A stretch of DNA of 64,000 nt from Brevibacterium sp. CBA3109 (GTDB lineage: Bacteria > Actinomycetota > Actinomycetes > Actinomycetales > Brevibacteriaceae). Positions 16,722 to 23,425 of this stretch are shown here, piece by piece (the stretch's first letter is position 1; every line of letters starts with the position of its first letter). Where the stretch lies: NCBI RefSeq assembly GCF_040256645.1, contig NZ_CP158281.1, forward strand, positions 992,001-1,056,000. Reading direction: 5' to 3'. The notes under the pieces are model-generated. The model was not told the DNA's origin, did no database searches, and saw only the letters and a program-made list of their open reading frames with translations. The translations under genes were made by a program, and so were the position numbers.

Positions 16722-16821
16722 CACGGTTCCTTTGTCTCGGTGTGGACTTGTGCACGAAGTTCGGGCACACGCGATGTCAGTGTTTGTCGCTGGAAACTTG
16801 GAGGTGTCGTTACGCTCGTGA

Positions 16822-17720
16822 TTAGGAGATTGCTTGACGCCTGAGAGCTTGGATCTTGTCTCGGTGACCGGCCGGTTCTGGGATGTCGTCGACGAGCTTC
16901 CTGAGTCGACTGCTGGAAGCCTTTGTGTAGATCTGCGTTGTCGCCACTGATGCATGGCCTAAGAGGTCGCGGAGGCCCATGAGATCAGGGTTGAGTTCGA
17001 GAGCGTCAACACCGAACTTGTGTCGCAGGGAGTGGGCATTTCTTCCCGGTTGAAAGCCGAGGAGATGTCGGATTCGGCGTCCGATTGATCGTGGCAGCAT
17101 ATGGCCCGAAGGATTCTGGTCTGAGGGGAAGAAGTATCCTGCCGGGAATTGTGGCAAAAGGTCCTGTAAGAGGGGGTGGAGTGGCACGAGGCGTTCTTTG
17201 CTTCCTTTGCCGAGGACGCGTAGTTCCTTGGTTGGGAGCATGACGTCGTCCGTGTGTGCTCGGGAGATCTCACCCGCTCTCATGCCTTGGAGCTCTCCGA
17301 AGAGGATCATGAGGACATCGATGGGCCGCGTTGATCGTTCGAGGGCTCGTTGGATGTCATTGATGGGGCAAGGGTTGTGGGGATGCCGATGCTGTTGCGC
17401 ATGGTGGGAAGTTTGCGTGCGGGATTCTTCTTGATCTTCCCGATGGTCTCGGCCCACTCGTAGAATACGCTGAGGGTGGACCGGGCTGAGCGTTTTGTCG
17501 AGATCGCGGGGCCGACATCTTTGGAGAGCCAGGCGTGGAAGTCGACGAGGGTGAGCTTGAGGACGGACCTGTGTTCGGTGTTGTCCTGGGTCCAGATCAT
17601 CAGACGCTGGAGGTAATATCCGCGCAGTTCGACCGTGTATGGGGAACGGTAGTTGGACAAGGACGAAGTGAACGAGTCGTGAAGTGCTTGGTGAGGCTTC
17701 GATAGCTCGGCGATTGACAT
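16822..17720 (-). pseudogene. int: Tyrosine recombinase (integrase), frameshifted
   Basis: The N-terminal SAM-like/core-binding part (ATG 17720: YTVELRGYYLQRLMIWTQDN, WLSKDVGPAIS) is in one frame. The catalytic part is in another: GMRAGEISR (Arg), LGKGSKERLVPL (Lys), HSLRHKFG (His-x-x-Arg), LGHASVATTQIYTK (His and Tyr). The switch falls near 17370, around the shared IGIP and PINDIQRALE. All catalytic residues survive, so a single-base change or a sequencing error is the only defect. The enzyme would integrate and excise the element at the tRNA scar 0.8 kb away. Confidence 0.85.
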
Positions 17721-17722
17721 GG

Positions 17723-17753
17723 AATCTCACTTTCGATAAGGGGAAGTGAGATT
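17723..17753. promoter_or_regulatory. Inverted repeat at the integrase start
   Basis: AATCTCACTT (17723-17732) and AAGTGAGATT (17744-17753) form a perfect 10-bp inverted repeat ending two bases before the integrase ATG. On the plus strand it is followed by GTTTTTA, so it could also terminate rightward transcription. It overlaps where an int ribosome site or operator would lie. Confidence 0.55.
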
Positions 17754-17782
17754 GTTTTTAGCATGCCCTGGCAGCTGTCGTA

Positions 17783-18004
17783 CTACCGGGGTCGTGCCGT
17801 TAGAGCGCAGAGGAAGAAGAAGCCTAGTGTGCCGCCGATCGCGGCGAGCCACAGTGGGCCAGACGACTCGACCAGGAAGATGTGAAGGAAGGAGGCGGCA
17901 GCTAGTGCAGCGCAGGCGAAGATCGCCAGCTTGATGGCTATACCGAGGATACTGACAAGTAAGAATCCGGCGATAACTAGCGCAACGATGACTCCGATGT
18001 CCAT
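17783..18004 (-). CDS. Small three-helix membrane protein
   Basis: 73 residues from ATG 18004, eight bases after AAGGAG; a GTG at 18010 is too close to that site. Almost the whole chain is hydrophobic: DIGVIVALVIAGFLLVSILG, IAIKLAIFACAALAAASFLH, and LWLAAIGGTLGFFFLCALTA, i.e. two or three membrane helices with a basic C-terminus (RPR). It lies between integrase and the att scar, a position often occupied by element-specific small genes. Function is unknown. Confidence 0.6.
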   Translation of the reverse strand: MDIGVIVALVIAGFLLVSILGIAIKLAIFACAALAAASFLHIFLVESSGPLWLAAIGGTLGFFFLCALTARPR

Positions 18005-18072
18005 GTTCACTTCTCCTTGCCTTGGATGTTGGCGTTGGATGGTTTACGTTACAAGCCGGTTCTGACACGGCA

Positions 18073-18357
18073 CTATGCCTGAGTCGCTGTCGGCGCAGTA
18101 CCACGGTTCCAATCGTCGTGTTCGTCTGTCGGTGTCAGCCAGAGTCCTCGGTCTCCGAGTACTCGCCGAGCCTGCTTCCGTACGTTCGGATCTCCGGTGA
18201 CTCGAACATCTACGTTCTCAACGTACTGCCCCTCATGCAGCCCTGCGGTGTGCATGGCTGATCTGTCTATCGCCATGAAACTCAGCGCTGAGTGGTCAAC
18301 TCCCGCCCGAGTAAGAATTGACTTCACCGATCGGATCGTCAGGTGTCGGGTCGTCAT
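18073..18357 (-). CDS. Small hypothetical protein next to the attachment site
   Basis: 94 residues from ATG 18357. It is basic at the N-terminus (TTRHLTIRSVKSILTRAG) and ends polar (DEHDDWNRGTAPTATQA). The middle (GQYVENVDVRVTGDPNVRKQ) looks like a small alpha/beta fold. Its place directly inside the att end, near integrase, would suit an excision or regulatory factor, but no HTH is clear, so I assign no role. The binding site upstream is weak, and ATG 18402 is an alternative start. Confidence 0.45.
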   Translation of the reverse strand: MTTRHLTIRSVKSILTRAGVDHSALSFMAIDRSAMHTAGLHEGQYVENVDVRVTGDPNVRKQARRVLGDRGLWLTPTDEHDDWNRGTAPTATQA

Positions 18358-18482
18358 CGGGTTGCGTCTTCTGCGAGTAGGTCGAGTAGAGCTTTGCTCC
18401 ATGCAGCGGCGAACAATTGTCCAACTGCGAGTGGGGCCCCATCGAAGGTCGCGGGGCTGAAAGTTGGCCCTGGGATGAATCC

Positions 18483-18522
18483 TCTAATCGTGAGGTCGGG
18501 GGATCGAGTCCCCCTCCCGCTA
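18483..18522 (+). other. Right attachment site: 3' fragment of tRNA-Arg(TCT)-like gene
   Basis: The 40 bases read as the 3' part of a tRNA: TCT at the anticodon position, A37, then TCGTG (3' anticodon stem), AGGTC (variable loop), a GGGGG/CCCCC T-stem with loop ATCGAGT, acceptor strand TCCCGCT and discriminator A. No D-arm or 5' acceptor AGCGGGA precedes it, so it is not a whole gene. It is what integration into a tRNA 3' end leaves at the distal border. The intact tRNA should lie left of the window. The Arg identity is inferred from geometry. Confidence 0.75.
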
Positions 18523-18532
18523 CTCTCTTCTG

Positions 18533-18565
18533 AAGAACCTCCACCTGCTGGGTGGAGGTTCTTTC
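18533..18565 (+). terminator. Terminator following the tRNA fragment
   Basis: AAGAACCTCCACC (18533-18545) and GGTGGAGGTTCTT (18551-18563) form a perfect 13-bp stem with loop TGCTG, then TCTGATT. It starts 11 bases after the tRNA scar and is probably the original terminator of that tRNA gene, marking where chromosomal sequence resumes. Confidence 0.85.
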
Positions 18566-18852
18566 TGATTCACCGCTCATGTGCGCGGTGTCGAAGCGAC
18601 TTCCGCTGCCACGAACTTCCGAAATGAACTGCTGAACGCCCACTAGATGGCCGTGGATACGGGGCGGCCACGATGATGGCCTCTCGCAGGTGACGCAGAG
18701 CCTCCGAGGTTGCCCCCTGTATGCAAAGCACTGTTGCCTGAAATGGTGAAGCCTCAGAGTGCCCGACCTCGGTGAGCCCATCGTTTCCTCTGATGGCTGG
18801 CTCGTTGGTGATGCTGGACTCAGGGTTGAGGCGGAGCTAGGATGACCTTTAC
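18566..18852. other. Intergenic region without recognisable gene
   Basis: This 287-bp stretch follows the tRNA terminator. Its open frames are short or read on into the integrase-side genes on the other strand, and none encodes a recognisable protein. It precedes the operator-like palindrome at 18853. Confidence 0.5.
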
Positions 18853-18864
18853 TCAACTTGTTGA
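18853..18864. promoter_or_regulatory. Palindrome TCAACTTGTTGA, probable PadR operator
   Basis: TCAAC-TT-GTTGA lies just upstream of the GDSL hydrolase. The same motif (TCAACTTTGTGA, 10 of 12 matching) lies on the opposite strand at 20346-20357 before padR. Two matching sites at the two promoters suggest PadR binding, which is inference. Confidence 0.5.
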
Positions 18865-18879
18865 CTAATGGAGCCTGTG

Positions 18880-18969
18880 ATGAAGGACTTCTTTCCACAC
18901 CTGCACGAGCCCCACGAGCTTGGTGGGACGACACTGCGCCGCCGGCTCCTGATGCCGGCGACACTGTGA
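18880..18969 (+). pseudogene. N-terminal scrap resembling NADH:flavin oxidoreductase
   Basis: ATG 18880 opens 29 codons: MKDFFPHLHEPHELGGTTLR, continuing RRLLMPATL and stopping in a GTGA overlap with the GDSL start. The LGGTTLRxRLxMPAT pattern is the first beta-strand region of old-yellow-enzyme-type oxidoreductases. Nothing of the rest of such a gene follows. It may be a deletion scar that now acts as a coupled leader ORF, or chance. Confidence 0.4.
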
Positions 18970-19757
18970 GCAGCGATCCCAGCTCTCCGCTGCGCTACGT
19001 TGCGATCGGTGACAGCCTCTCCGAGGGCGTAGGCGACGAGCGCTGGCCCGATGGCAGCCCGCGCGGTTGGACCGATCGCCTCGCCGCACTTCTTGCAGGG
19101 CACTACGGCCAGAGCCAGCCGATCCACTACGCGAATCTCGCTGTGCGAGGATACAAGGCGGCCCAGATCGCCGACACGCAACACCAGGCGGCGATTGCAA
19201 TGCAGCCCGATTTCGTGACTCTGACAGCCGGAATGAATGACATCCTGCGCCCCCGCGTCGATTTCGACGCCTTGAGAGCCATTCTCGTTGGCCTGGTCGA
19301 GCCATTCACCTCCGCCGGTGCCCAGGTTGTCGTGGTCCCCATCCCCAATATCGCCGGAGTCTCGCCCGCTGGCCGACTGATCAACAACCGTCGACTGCGT
19401 CTCAACGCGATCTACCAGCATCTCGTCGACGACTACGGTGTCATGCCGTTGACCAAGACCACCAACTCGGTCTTCGAGGATCCCCGCGCATGGGACGAAG
19501 ACCGGCTTCATCTTGCTACGCTGGGCCACGAGCGGCTCGCCTGTGCCGCTGCGGCGAGCTTGGGACTGCCGATCGAAGTCGACTTCCTCGGCGCTCCCCA
19601 GGGGGAGGCACCGCTGCGCACAGTTCGCACTGAAGCCACGTGGTGCTGGAGGCACGTCACGCCGTGGATCTACCGTCGTCTGCGGGGCAAGTCTTCTGGG
19701 GACGGCCGAGTGGCCAAACGACCTCTCCTGGAGCCGGTCGTCACTGGTGGGCGCTAA
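18966..19757 (+). CDS. SGNH/GDSL-family hydrolase
   Basis: 263 residues from GTG 18966. The frame stays open to a TTG at 18858, but conservation starts at SSPLRYVAIGDSLSEG. Family blocks are all present: GDSLSEG with the nucleophile Ser (block I), a Gly in the NLAVRG segment (block II), GMNDILRP with the Asn (block III), and DRLHLATLGH with Asp and His (block V). It is cytoplasmic or has no evident signal peptide, so an esterase or acyl-hydrolase on small or lipid substrates is likely. It is convergent with padR and overlaps it by 4 bp. A palindrome at 18853 suggests PadR control. Confidence 0.85.
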   Translation: MSSDPSSPLRYVAIGDSLSEGVGDERWPDGSPRGWTDRLAALLAGHYGQSQPIHYANLAVRGYKAAQIADTQHQAAIAMQPDFVTLTAGMNDILRPRVDFDALRAILVGLVEPFTSAGAQVVVVPIPNIAGVSPAGRLINNRRLRLNAIYQHLVDDYGVMPLTKTTNSVFEDPRAWDEDRLHLATLGHERLACAAAASLGLPIEVDFLGAPQGEAPLRTVRTEATWCWRHVTPWIYRRLRGKSSGDGRVAKRPLLEPVVTGGR

Positions 19758-20326
19758 GAAGCGCCTGTCCGGTCTTCGAGTGTCGCCAACACGAACTCGC
19801 ACCAGCGGATGTTCTCCTGTTCGAAGGTGATCCCCCGAGTCAAGGTGAGGTAGGGACCGAGGTGATCCGCCTCGGCGAGGTATGCCCGTTCGCTCCGGCC
19901 GTCGAGCAGGTGGCTTCGAGTGCGCTCGTAGCGCTTGAGCTTTGTCTCTGACGCCTTGAGCTTGTTCTGCACATTGACTGTGATCGAGGCGGCGTCTGCG
20001 AGGTCCATCGACTCGACCTGTACGAGAAGTTCGTCGCGGATCGCGGTCGGTTTGGGTGCACGGATCGTGAAGCCGCGCAACGTCGCACGGCCGTGGTCGG
20101 TGAGAGAGAACAGCCGCTTATTCGGTCGTTTCAGCTGCTGGATCATCCGGGCCTCGATGAGGCCGGCCGTCTCCATCTTGTCGAGCTCGCGGTAGAGCTG
20201 CTGAGGGGAGGCGGTCCAGAAGTTCGCCACCGTCACGTCGAAGGCCTTCGCCATGTCGTATCCCGAGGACTCGCCATTCGAGAGAGCGGCCAAGATCGCA
20301 TCCTGAAGTGCCATAGCCGACACCAT
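19754..20326 (-). CDS. PadR-family transcriptional regulator
   Basis: 190 residues. The winged helix is clear: ALQDAILAALSNGESSGYDM, then FWTASPQQLYRELDKMETAG and KRLFSLTDHGRATL. The C-terminal region (AASITVNVQNKLKASETKLK, RGITFEQENIRWCEFVL) is the PadR/Vir_act_alpha_C dimerisation domain. I give ATG 20326, which has GAGGGG seven bases upstream. Most homologues start at MALQD, the ATG at 20314, so that is a real alternative. A palindrome at 20346-20357, directly upstream, fits autoregulation and is shared with the convergent GDSL hydrolase gene. Confidence 0.85.
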   Translation of the reverse strand: MVSAMALQDAILAALSNGESSGYDMAKAFDVTVANFWTASPQQLYRELDKMETAGLIEARMIQQLKRPNKRLFSLTDHGRATLRGFTIRAPKPTAIRDELLVQVESMDLADAASITVNVQNKLKASETKLKRYERTRSHLLDGRSERAYLAEADHLGPYLTLTRGITFEQENIRWCEFVLATLEDRTGAS

Positions 20327-20345
20327 AGTCCGGCCCCTCGTCTGA

Positions 20346-20357
20346 TCACAAAGTTGA
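20346..20357. promoter_or_regulatory. PadR operator-like site at padR promoter
   Basis: TCACAAAGTTGA on the plus strand, TCAACTTTGTGA on the minus, 20 bases before the padR start. It matches the palindrome at 18853-18864 at 10 of 12 positions. Confidence 0.45.
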
Positions 20358-20412
20358 TTATTCCGAACGGTCACATGGGGCCGGGTCGAAGCGCTGTTCG
20401 CCCCTGCGGGAC

Positions 20413-20897
20413 ATGGGCGAAGACGCCTGGCCAGAGGCCCCGAAGCGGGTCACTGCCGAAGAATTCGGACGTGAGCTTCTCAGCCACCAAGACACTGACG
20501 GGCAGTGTGCCTAAGGTGCGTCCTTCCCCTCTGCGCGGTGGGAGTACGAGGAGACGAATACCTACTGCGTCGTGAACTCTTCCGCCGGCTTTCGACAGGG
20601 GAGCCATTCTGTGATCGCGTATTCAGCCTCGCCCATCCTCGGCGGGCGTATGACCACGTCCTGGCCGCGGTCGACTACTTCCGTGCAGCGGCAGACGCGG
20701 ACGGAACCCCGCCCGACTCGCGGATGGCCGAAGCGATCGAAGCCATCAGATCTCAGCGTCAGTCCGACGGGACCTGGCTGCAGGGACACCGGTTGGACGG
20801 TGACGTCTGGTCCCCCTGCGACGTGCCGACCGGTGAACCGTCGAAATGGGTGACCCTCCAGGCCACCCAAGTACTGGAGTGGTGGGACGGATTCTAG
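20413..20897 (+). pseudogene. Remnant of prenyltransferase/squalene-cyclase-repeat protein
   Basis: A first frame (20413-20514: TAEEFGRELLSHQDTDGQ) stops, and the rest continues in another frame from about 20538: GDEYLLRRELFRRLSTGEPF, AYDHVLAAVDYFRAAADADG, then GEPSKWVTLQATQVLEWWDG. These are the C-terminal motifs of an actinobacterial family of about 300 residues with terpenoid-cyclase-like repeats (LLERRLFRRLSTGE, YDVLRGLDYFR, GEPSRWNTLRALRVL). About half the protein, including the first repeats, is missing. It ends overlapping the convergent lipoprotein gene by 4 bp. Confidence 0.65.
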
Positions 20898-21454
20898 AAG
20901 TCGACTTCACTCTTGTCGACACCGGGGAACTTGACTTCGTATTTGACCATATTGTCTTTGTGGTCGACGAGTGAGACCGACCCGAAGTAGGTTGTCTCAT
21001 CATCGGTGACCTGGCAGCTGGTCAGGCCCCACCAGTCCATGACCTTCATATCGTCTCTGCACTCGACCTTCTTGACCTTCATCTTGAACTTGTTCTTGAA
21101 CAGGTCGTCGATGTCGGCTTCAAGTGATGCCGCCGGGATCTTTCCATCGCCCTCTTTGTTGACCTTGATCCCGTCGTCGCTTGCCCAGGAAGTGGCTTTC
21201 GAGGAATCCTTGAAGGGATCCTCTGACGTGGCCTTGCTGGGCTCGGACTTCGCAGTCTCCGTGGGCTCTTCCGTTTGGGCAGCCTCGCCCTGCATACCGC
21301 CCGCGTCACCGGCATCTTCGCTCTGGGCGGTCTCGTCAGACGCCTTCTCGTCCTTCTGATCGCTGCCGCAGCCGCTGAGTGTCAGGGCTAATGCGACTCC
21401 GGCCGCAGCGATGACAGCTCCTGACCGCGAGACTGACTTCTGGATCGGTTTCAT
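20894..21454 (-). CDS. DUF4333-type lipoprotein
   Basis: 186 residues from ATG 21454, with GAGGAG upstream (ATG 21469 lies on that site). The signal has SGAVIAAAGVALALTLSGC as lipobox, anchoring Cys28 or so. A disordered acidic linker of about 60 residues follows, then a DUF4333-like domain: IPAASLEADIDDLFKNKF, KKVECRDDMKV and LTSCQVTDDE with two Cys, ending in YEVKFPGVDKSEVDF. DUF4333 domains are small extracellular folds of unknown role common in Actinobacteria. Confidence 0.75.
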   Translation of the reverse strand: MKPIQKSVSRSGAVIAAAGVALALTLSGCGSDQKDEKASDETAQSEDAGDAGGMQGEAAQTEEPTETAKSEPSKATSEDPFKDSSKATSWASDDGIKVNKEGDGKIPAASLEADIDDLFKNKFKMKVKKVECRDDMKVMDWWGLTSCQVTDDETTYFGSVSLVDHKDNMVKYEVKFPGVDKSEVDF

Positions 21455-22156
21455 CGTGGTGCTCCTCATTGGAATTCATGCGTGCTGGGGATGAACTATC
21501 TGACATCACGGGCGTTGTTCGTTCAGTGACGATTCTGCCATCACATCACCGACTGCGAAGGGTCTCCCTGTTCAGATCTGGAGACATATGTGTCCATCCA
21601 GGCACATGACACCGCACGGTCATCATCGTCGAATTCTGAGGGCGGAGTCGGTGACGCCGACGATCAGTCCCAGGCCGCCGAGGCGGATGCAGCACAGGTG
21701 TTCTCACCGTTCCAGTGCACACTGGTGGGGAACGAACCTCCTCCGGCGCCTGAGCCGAACCAACAGCACGCCTCGTCGGTCTCAGTTCCTCCCATTGCAG
21801 GTGTAGGAATAGGCGCTGGCGGGGTGCAGCGCGCTATTGCCGGTTGTGCGTGAGGCTAACGGGAGGACTTGGCACTAACGGTGAAGCTTGGCAATGGCCT
21901 GCCGTCAGTCGATCACTCTCGACTGCGTTCAGGTGCGGACGAACACGACGATGCGGTCGACGAATAGCGCAGTGGTGGTCATCGGTCGCCGCTGGCCTGC
22001 ATCCTGGCTGCCGCCACGAGCTCGGAACTTGCGCTGATCATCGCCGCGGGGATCGTCGCACTGGCAACTGGAGGTCTTTGGTTCTCCCCGTTTCGCACGG
22101 TGCGCATCGACACCTGATTCACGGGGCATCCGGACGATTCACGGGCACCAGCACGG
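21455..22156. other. Intergenic region with gene debris
   Basis: No convincing gene. A GTG-started frame at 21590-21853 encodes an 87-residue Ser/Ala/Pro-rich sequence with no recognisable motif. A second frame ends at about 22117 with ELALIIAAGIVALATGGLWF and SPFRTVRIDT, which looks like the last membrane helix of a lost membrane protein. The region between the lipoprotein and the serine hydrolase may be a degraded locus. Confidence 0.4.
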
Positions 22157-23368
22157 TCAGTCGACTACTGGTGCGCTGACCGCTTTCGCCAGGGCGTCGA
22201 AGGCCCGGATGGTCGGGAACAGTTTGGCAGCATCCTGCGGCAGACCCCAGCTGGATAGTTTGACGCCGACGAAGTTGGCCCCCGGATTCATGTAGATCAT
22301 CTGCCCGTGGATGCCCAGCGCGAGGAAGGCATGCGAATCCGGGAACGGGAACCAGAACTGGTTGCGATACATTCCGCCAGGCATCCGATTGTCATCTGGG
22401 CCGTCGGCGAAGGCCTGCCTGGTGTCGACGTCGCCGGTGAGGGTATCGCCGATCCACGAGGTCGGTGCCACCTGTTCACCGGTGAGGGAGACTCCGCGGT
22501 TCGCATACAGGTAGCCGAAGCGGGCGAGATCGCGCAGAGTGGTGTTGATGCCACCGTCGAACATGCCCACGCCGTACTGGTCGGTGGCGATGAGCGCATC
22601 GCGTTCGGCCCCGATCCGCGACCACAGCACCCGCGACATGAGAGTCTGCATGCTCTCGCCTGCGATCTTCTCGCACACCCAGCCCAGCACATCGGTCTCA
22701 CACGAGCGGTATTCGTAGACCCCACCATGCTCGGACTTCGCCTCAAGCGTGGTCAGGAACTCATACATTCCCTTCGGATGACCCTCCGGCATCGACTCCG
22801 ACCAGCCGATCGATTCCTCGATCTGCCTGACCTCGGACTTCGGGTCGAGGTAGTTCTCCGAGAATTTGATTCCCGAGCGCATGTCGAGGATGTGGCGCAC
22901 CGTGGCTCCGGCATATCCGGAGGATGCGAGCTCCGGGACGTAGTCGGTGATCAGACGGTTCGGATCGAGATCCCCGGCGCCGACGAGCACCCCGGCCACA
23001 GTGCCGACGAGCGATTTGCTCACCGACATCAGCAGGTGTTCGGTCTCCGGACGCATCGTGGAGAAGTACTCCTCGGTGACCACCGTGCCGTTGTGCATGA
23101 CCATCCACGCATCCGTGTCGCTGTCCTCGATGACGCTGCGCACACTGCGTGCAGCGGAGAACTCGGTCTTCGGAACCTCGACACTGCCCAAATCCTGCAG
23201 GTCCACGGGCAGCTGGGCCACAGGTCCGGTCCCGCGCGAGATCGGCGTCGTAGGCAGCACCTGATCGACGTGCTGGAAAGACCAGCGGACGTTGTCGGCA
23301 TCCTGCCAGTTGTCCTTGTCGATGACAGGGTCGGCGGGCACAGTCGGGTCCGGCGACGTCTCAGTCAC
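22157..23368 (-). CDS. Serine hydrolase, beta-lactamase/NylB-like
   Basis: 403 residues with the class C beta-lactamase fold. The SxxK motif is in HLLMSVSKSLVGTVAGVL (nucleophile Ser near residue 115). YEYRSCETDVLGWVCEKIAG supplies the Tyr-x-Ser/Asn motif. FLALGIHGQMIYMNPGANFV carries the third-motif Gly-His-Gly. The overall order (DLARFGYLYANRG, NQFWFPFPD) resembles 6-aminohexanoate-dimer hydrolase-type amidases/esterases more than true beta-lactamases. No signal peptide, so it is cytoplasmic. It lies 57 bp downstream of the ATP-grasp gene on the same strand, possibly co-transcribed. The substrate is unknown. Confidence 0.8.
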   Translation of the reverse strand: MTETSPDPTVPADPVIDKDNWQDADNVRWSFQHVDQVLPTTPISRGTGPVAQLPVDLQDLGSVEVPKTEFSAARSVRSVIEDSDTDAWMVMHNGTVVTEEYFSTMRPETEHLLMSVSKSLVGTVAGVLVGAGDLDPNRLITDYVPELASSGYAGATVRHILDMRSGIKFSENYLDPKSEVRQIEESIGWSESMPEGHPKGMYEFLTTLEAKSEHGGVYEYRSCETDVLGWVCEKIAGESMQTLMSRVLWSRIGAERDALIATDQYGVGMFDGGINTTLRDLARFGYLYANRGVSLTGEQVAPTSWIGDTLTGDVDTRQAFADGPDDNRMPGGMYRNQFWFPFPDSHAFLALGIHGQMIYMNPGANFVGVKLSSWGLPQDAAKLFPTIRAFDALAKAVSAPVVD

Positions 23369-23425
23369 ACTCCACCTCTTCGCAGTCGTTTCGTGCAGTC
23401 CGTGATGAGATTACCACCACGGTTG

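Noticed and set aside
18450..18522. A complete tRNA gene ending at 18522
   Set aside because: Only the 3' part folds; no matching 5' acceptor strand, D-arm or 5' anticodon stem exists in the preceding bases, so it is an attachment scar.
21590..21853. 87-codon frame as a real gene
   Set aside because: Ser/Ala/Pro-rich with no motif, no clear binding site, and no coupling to neighbours.
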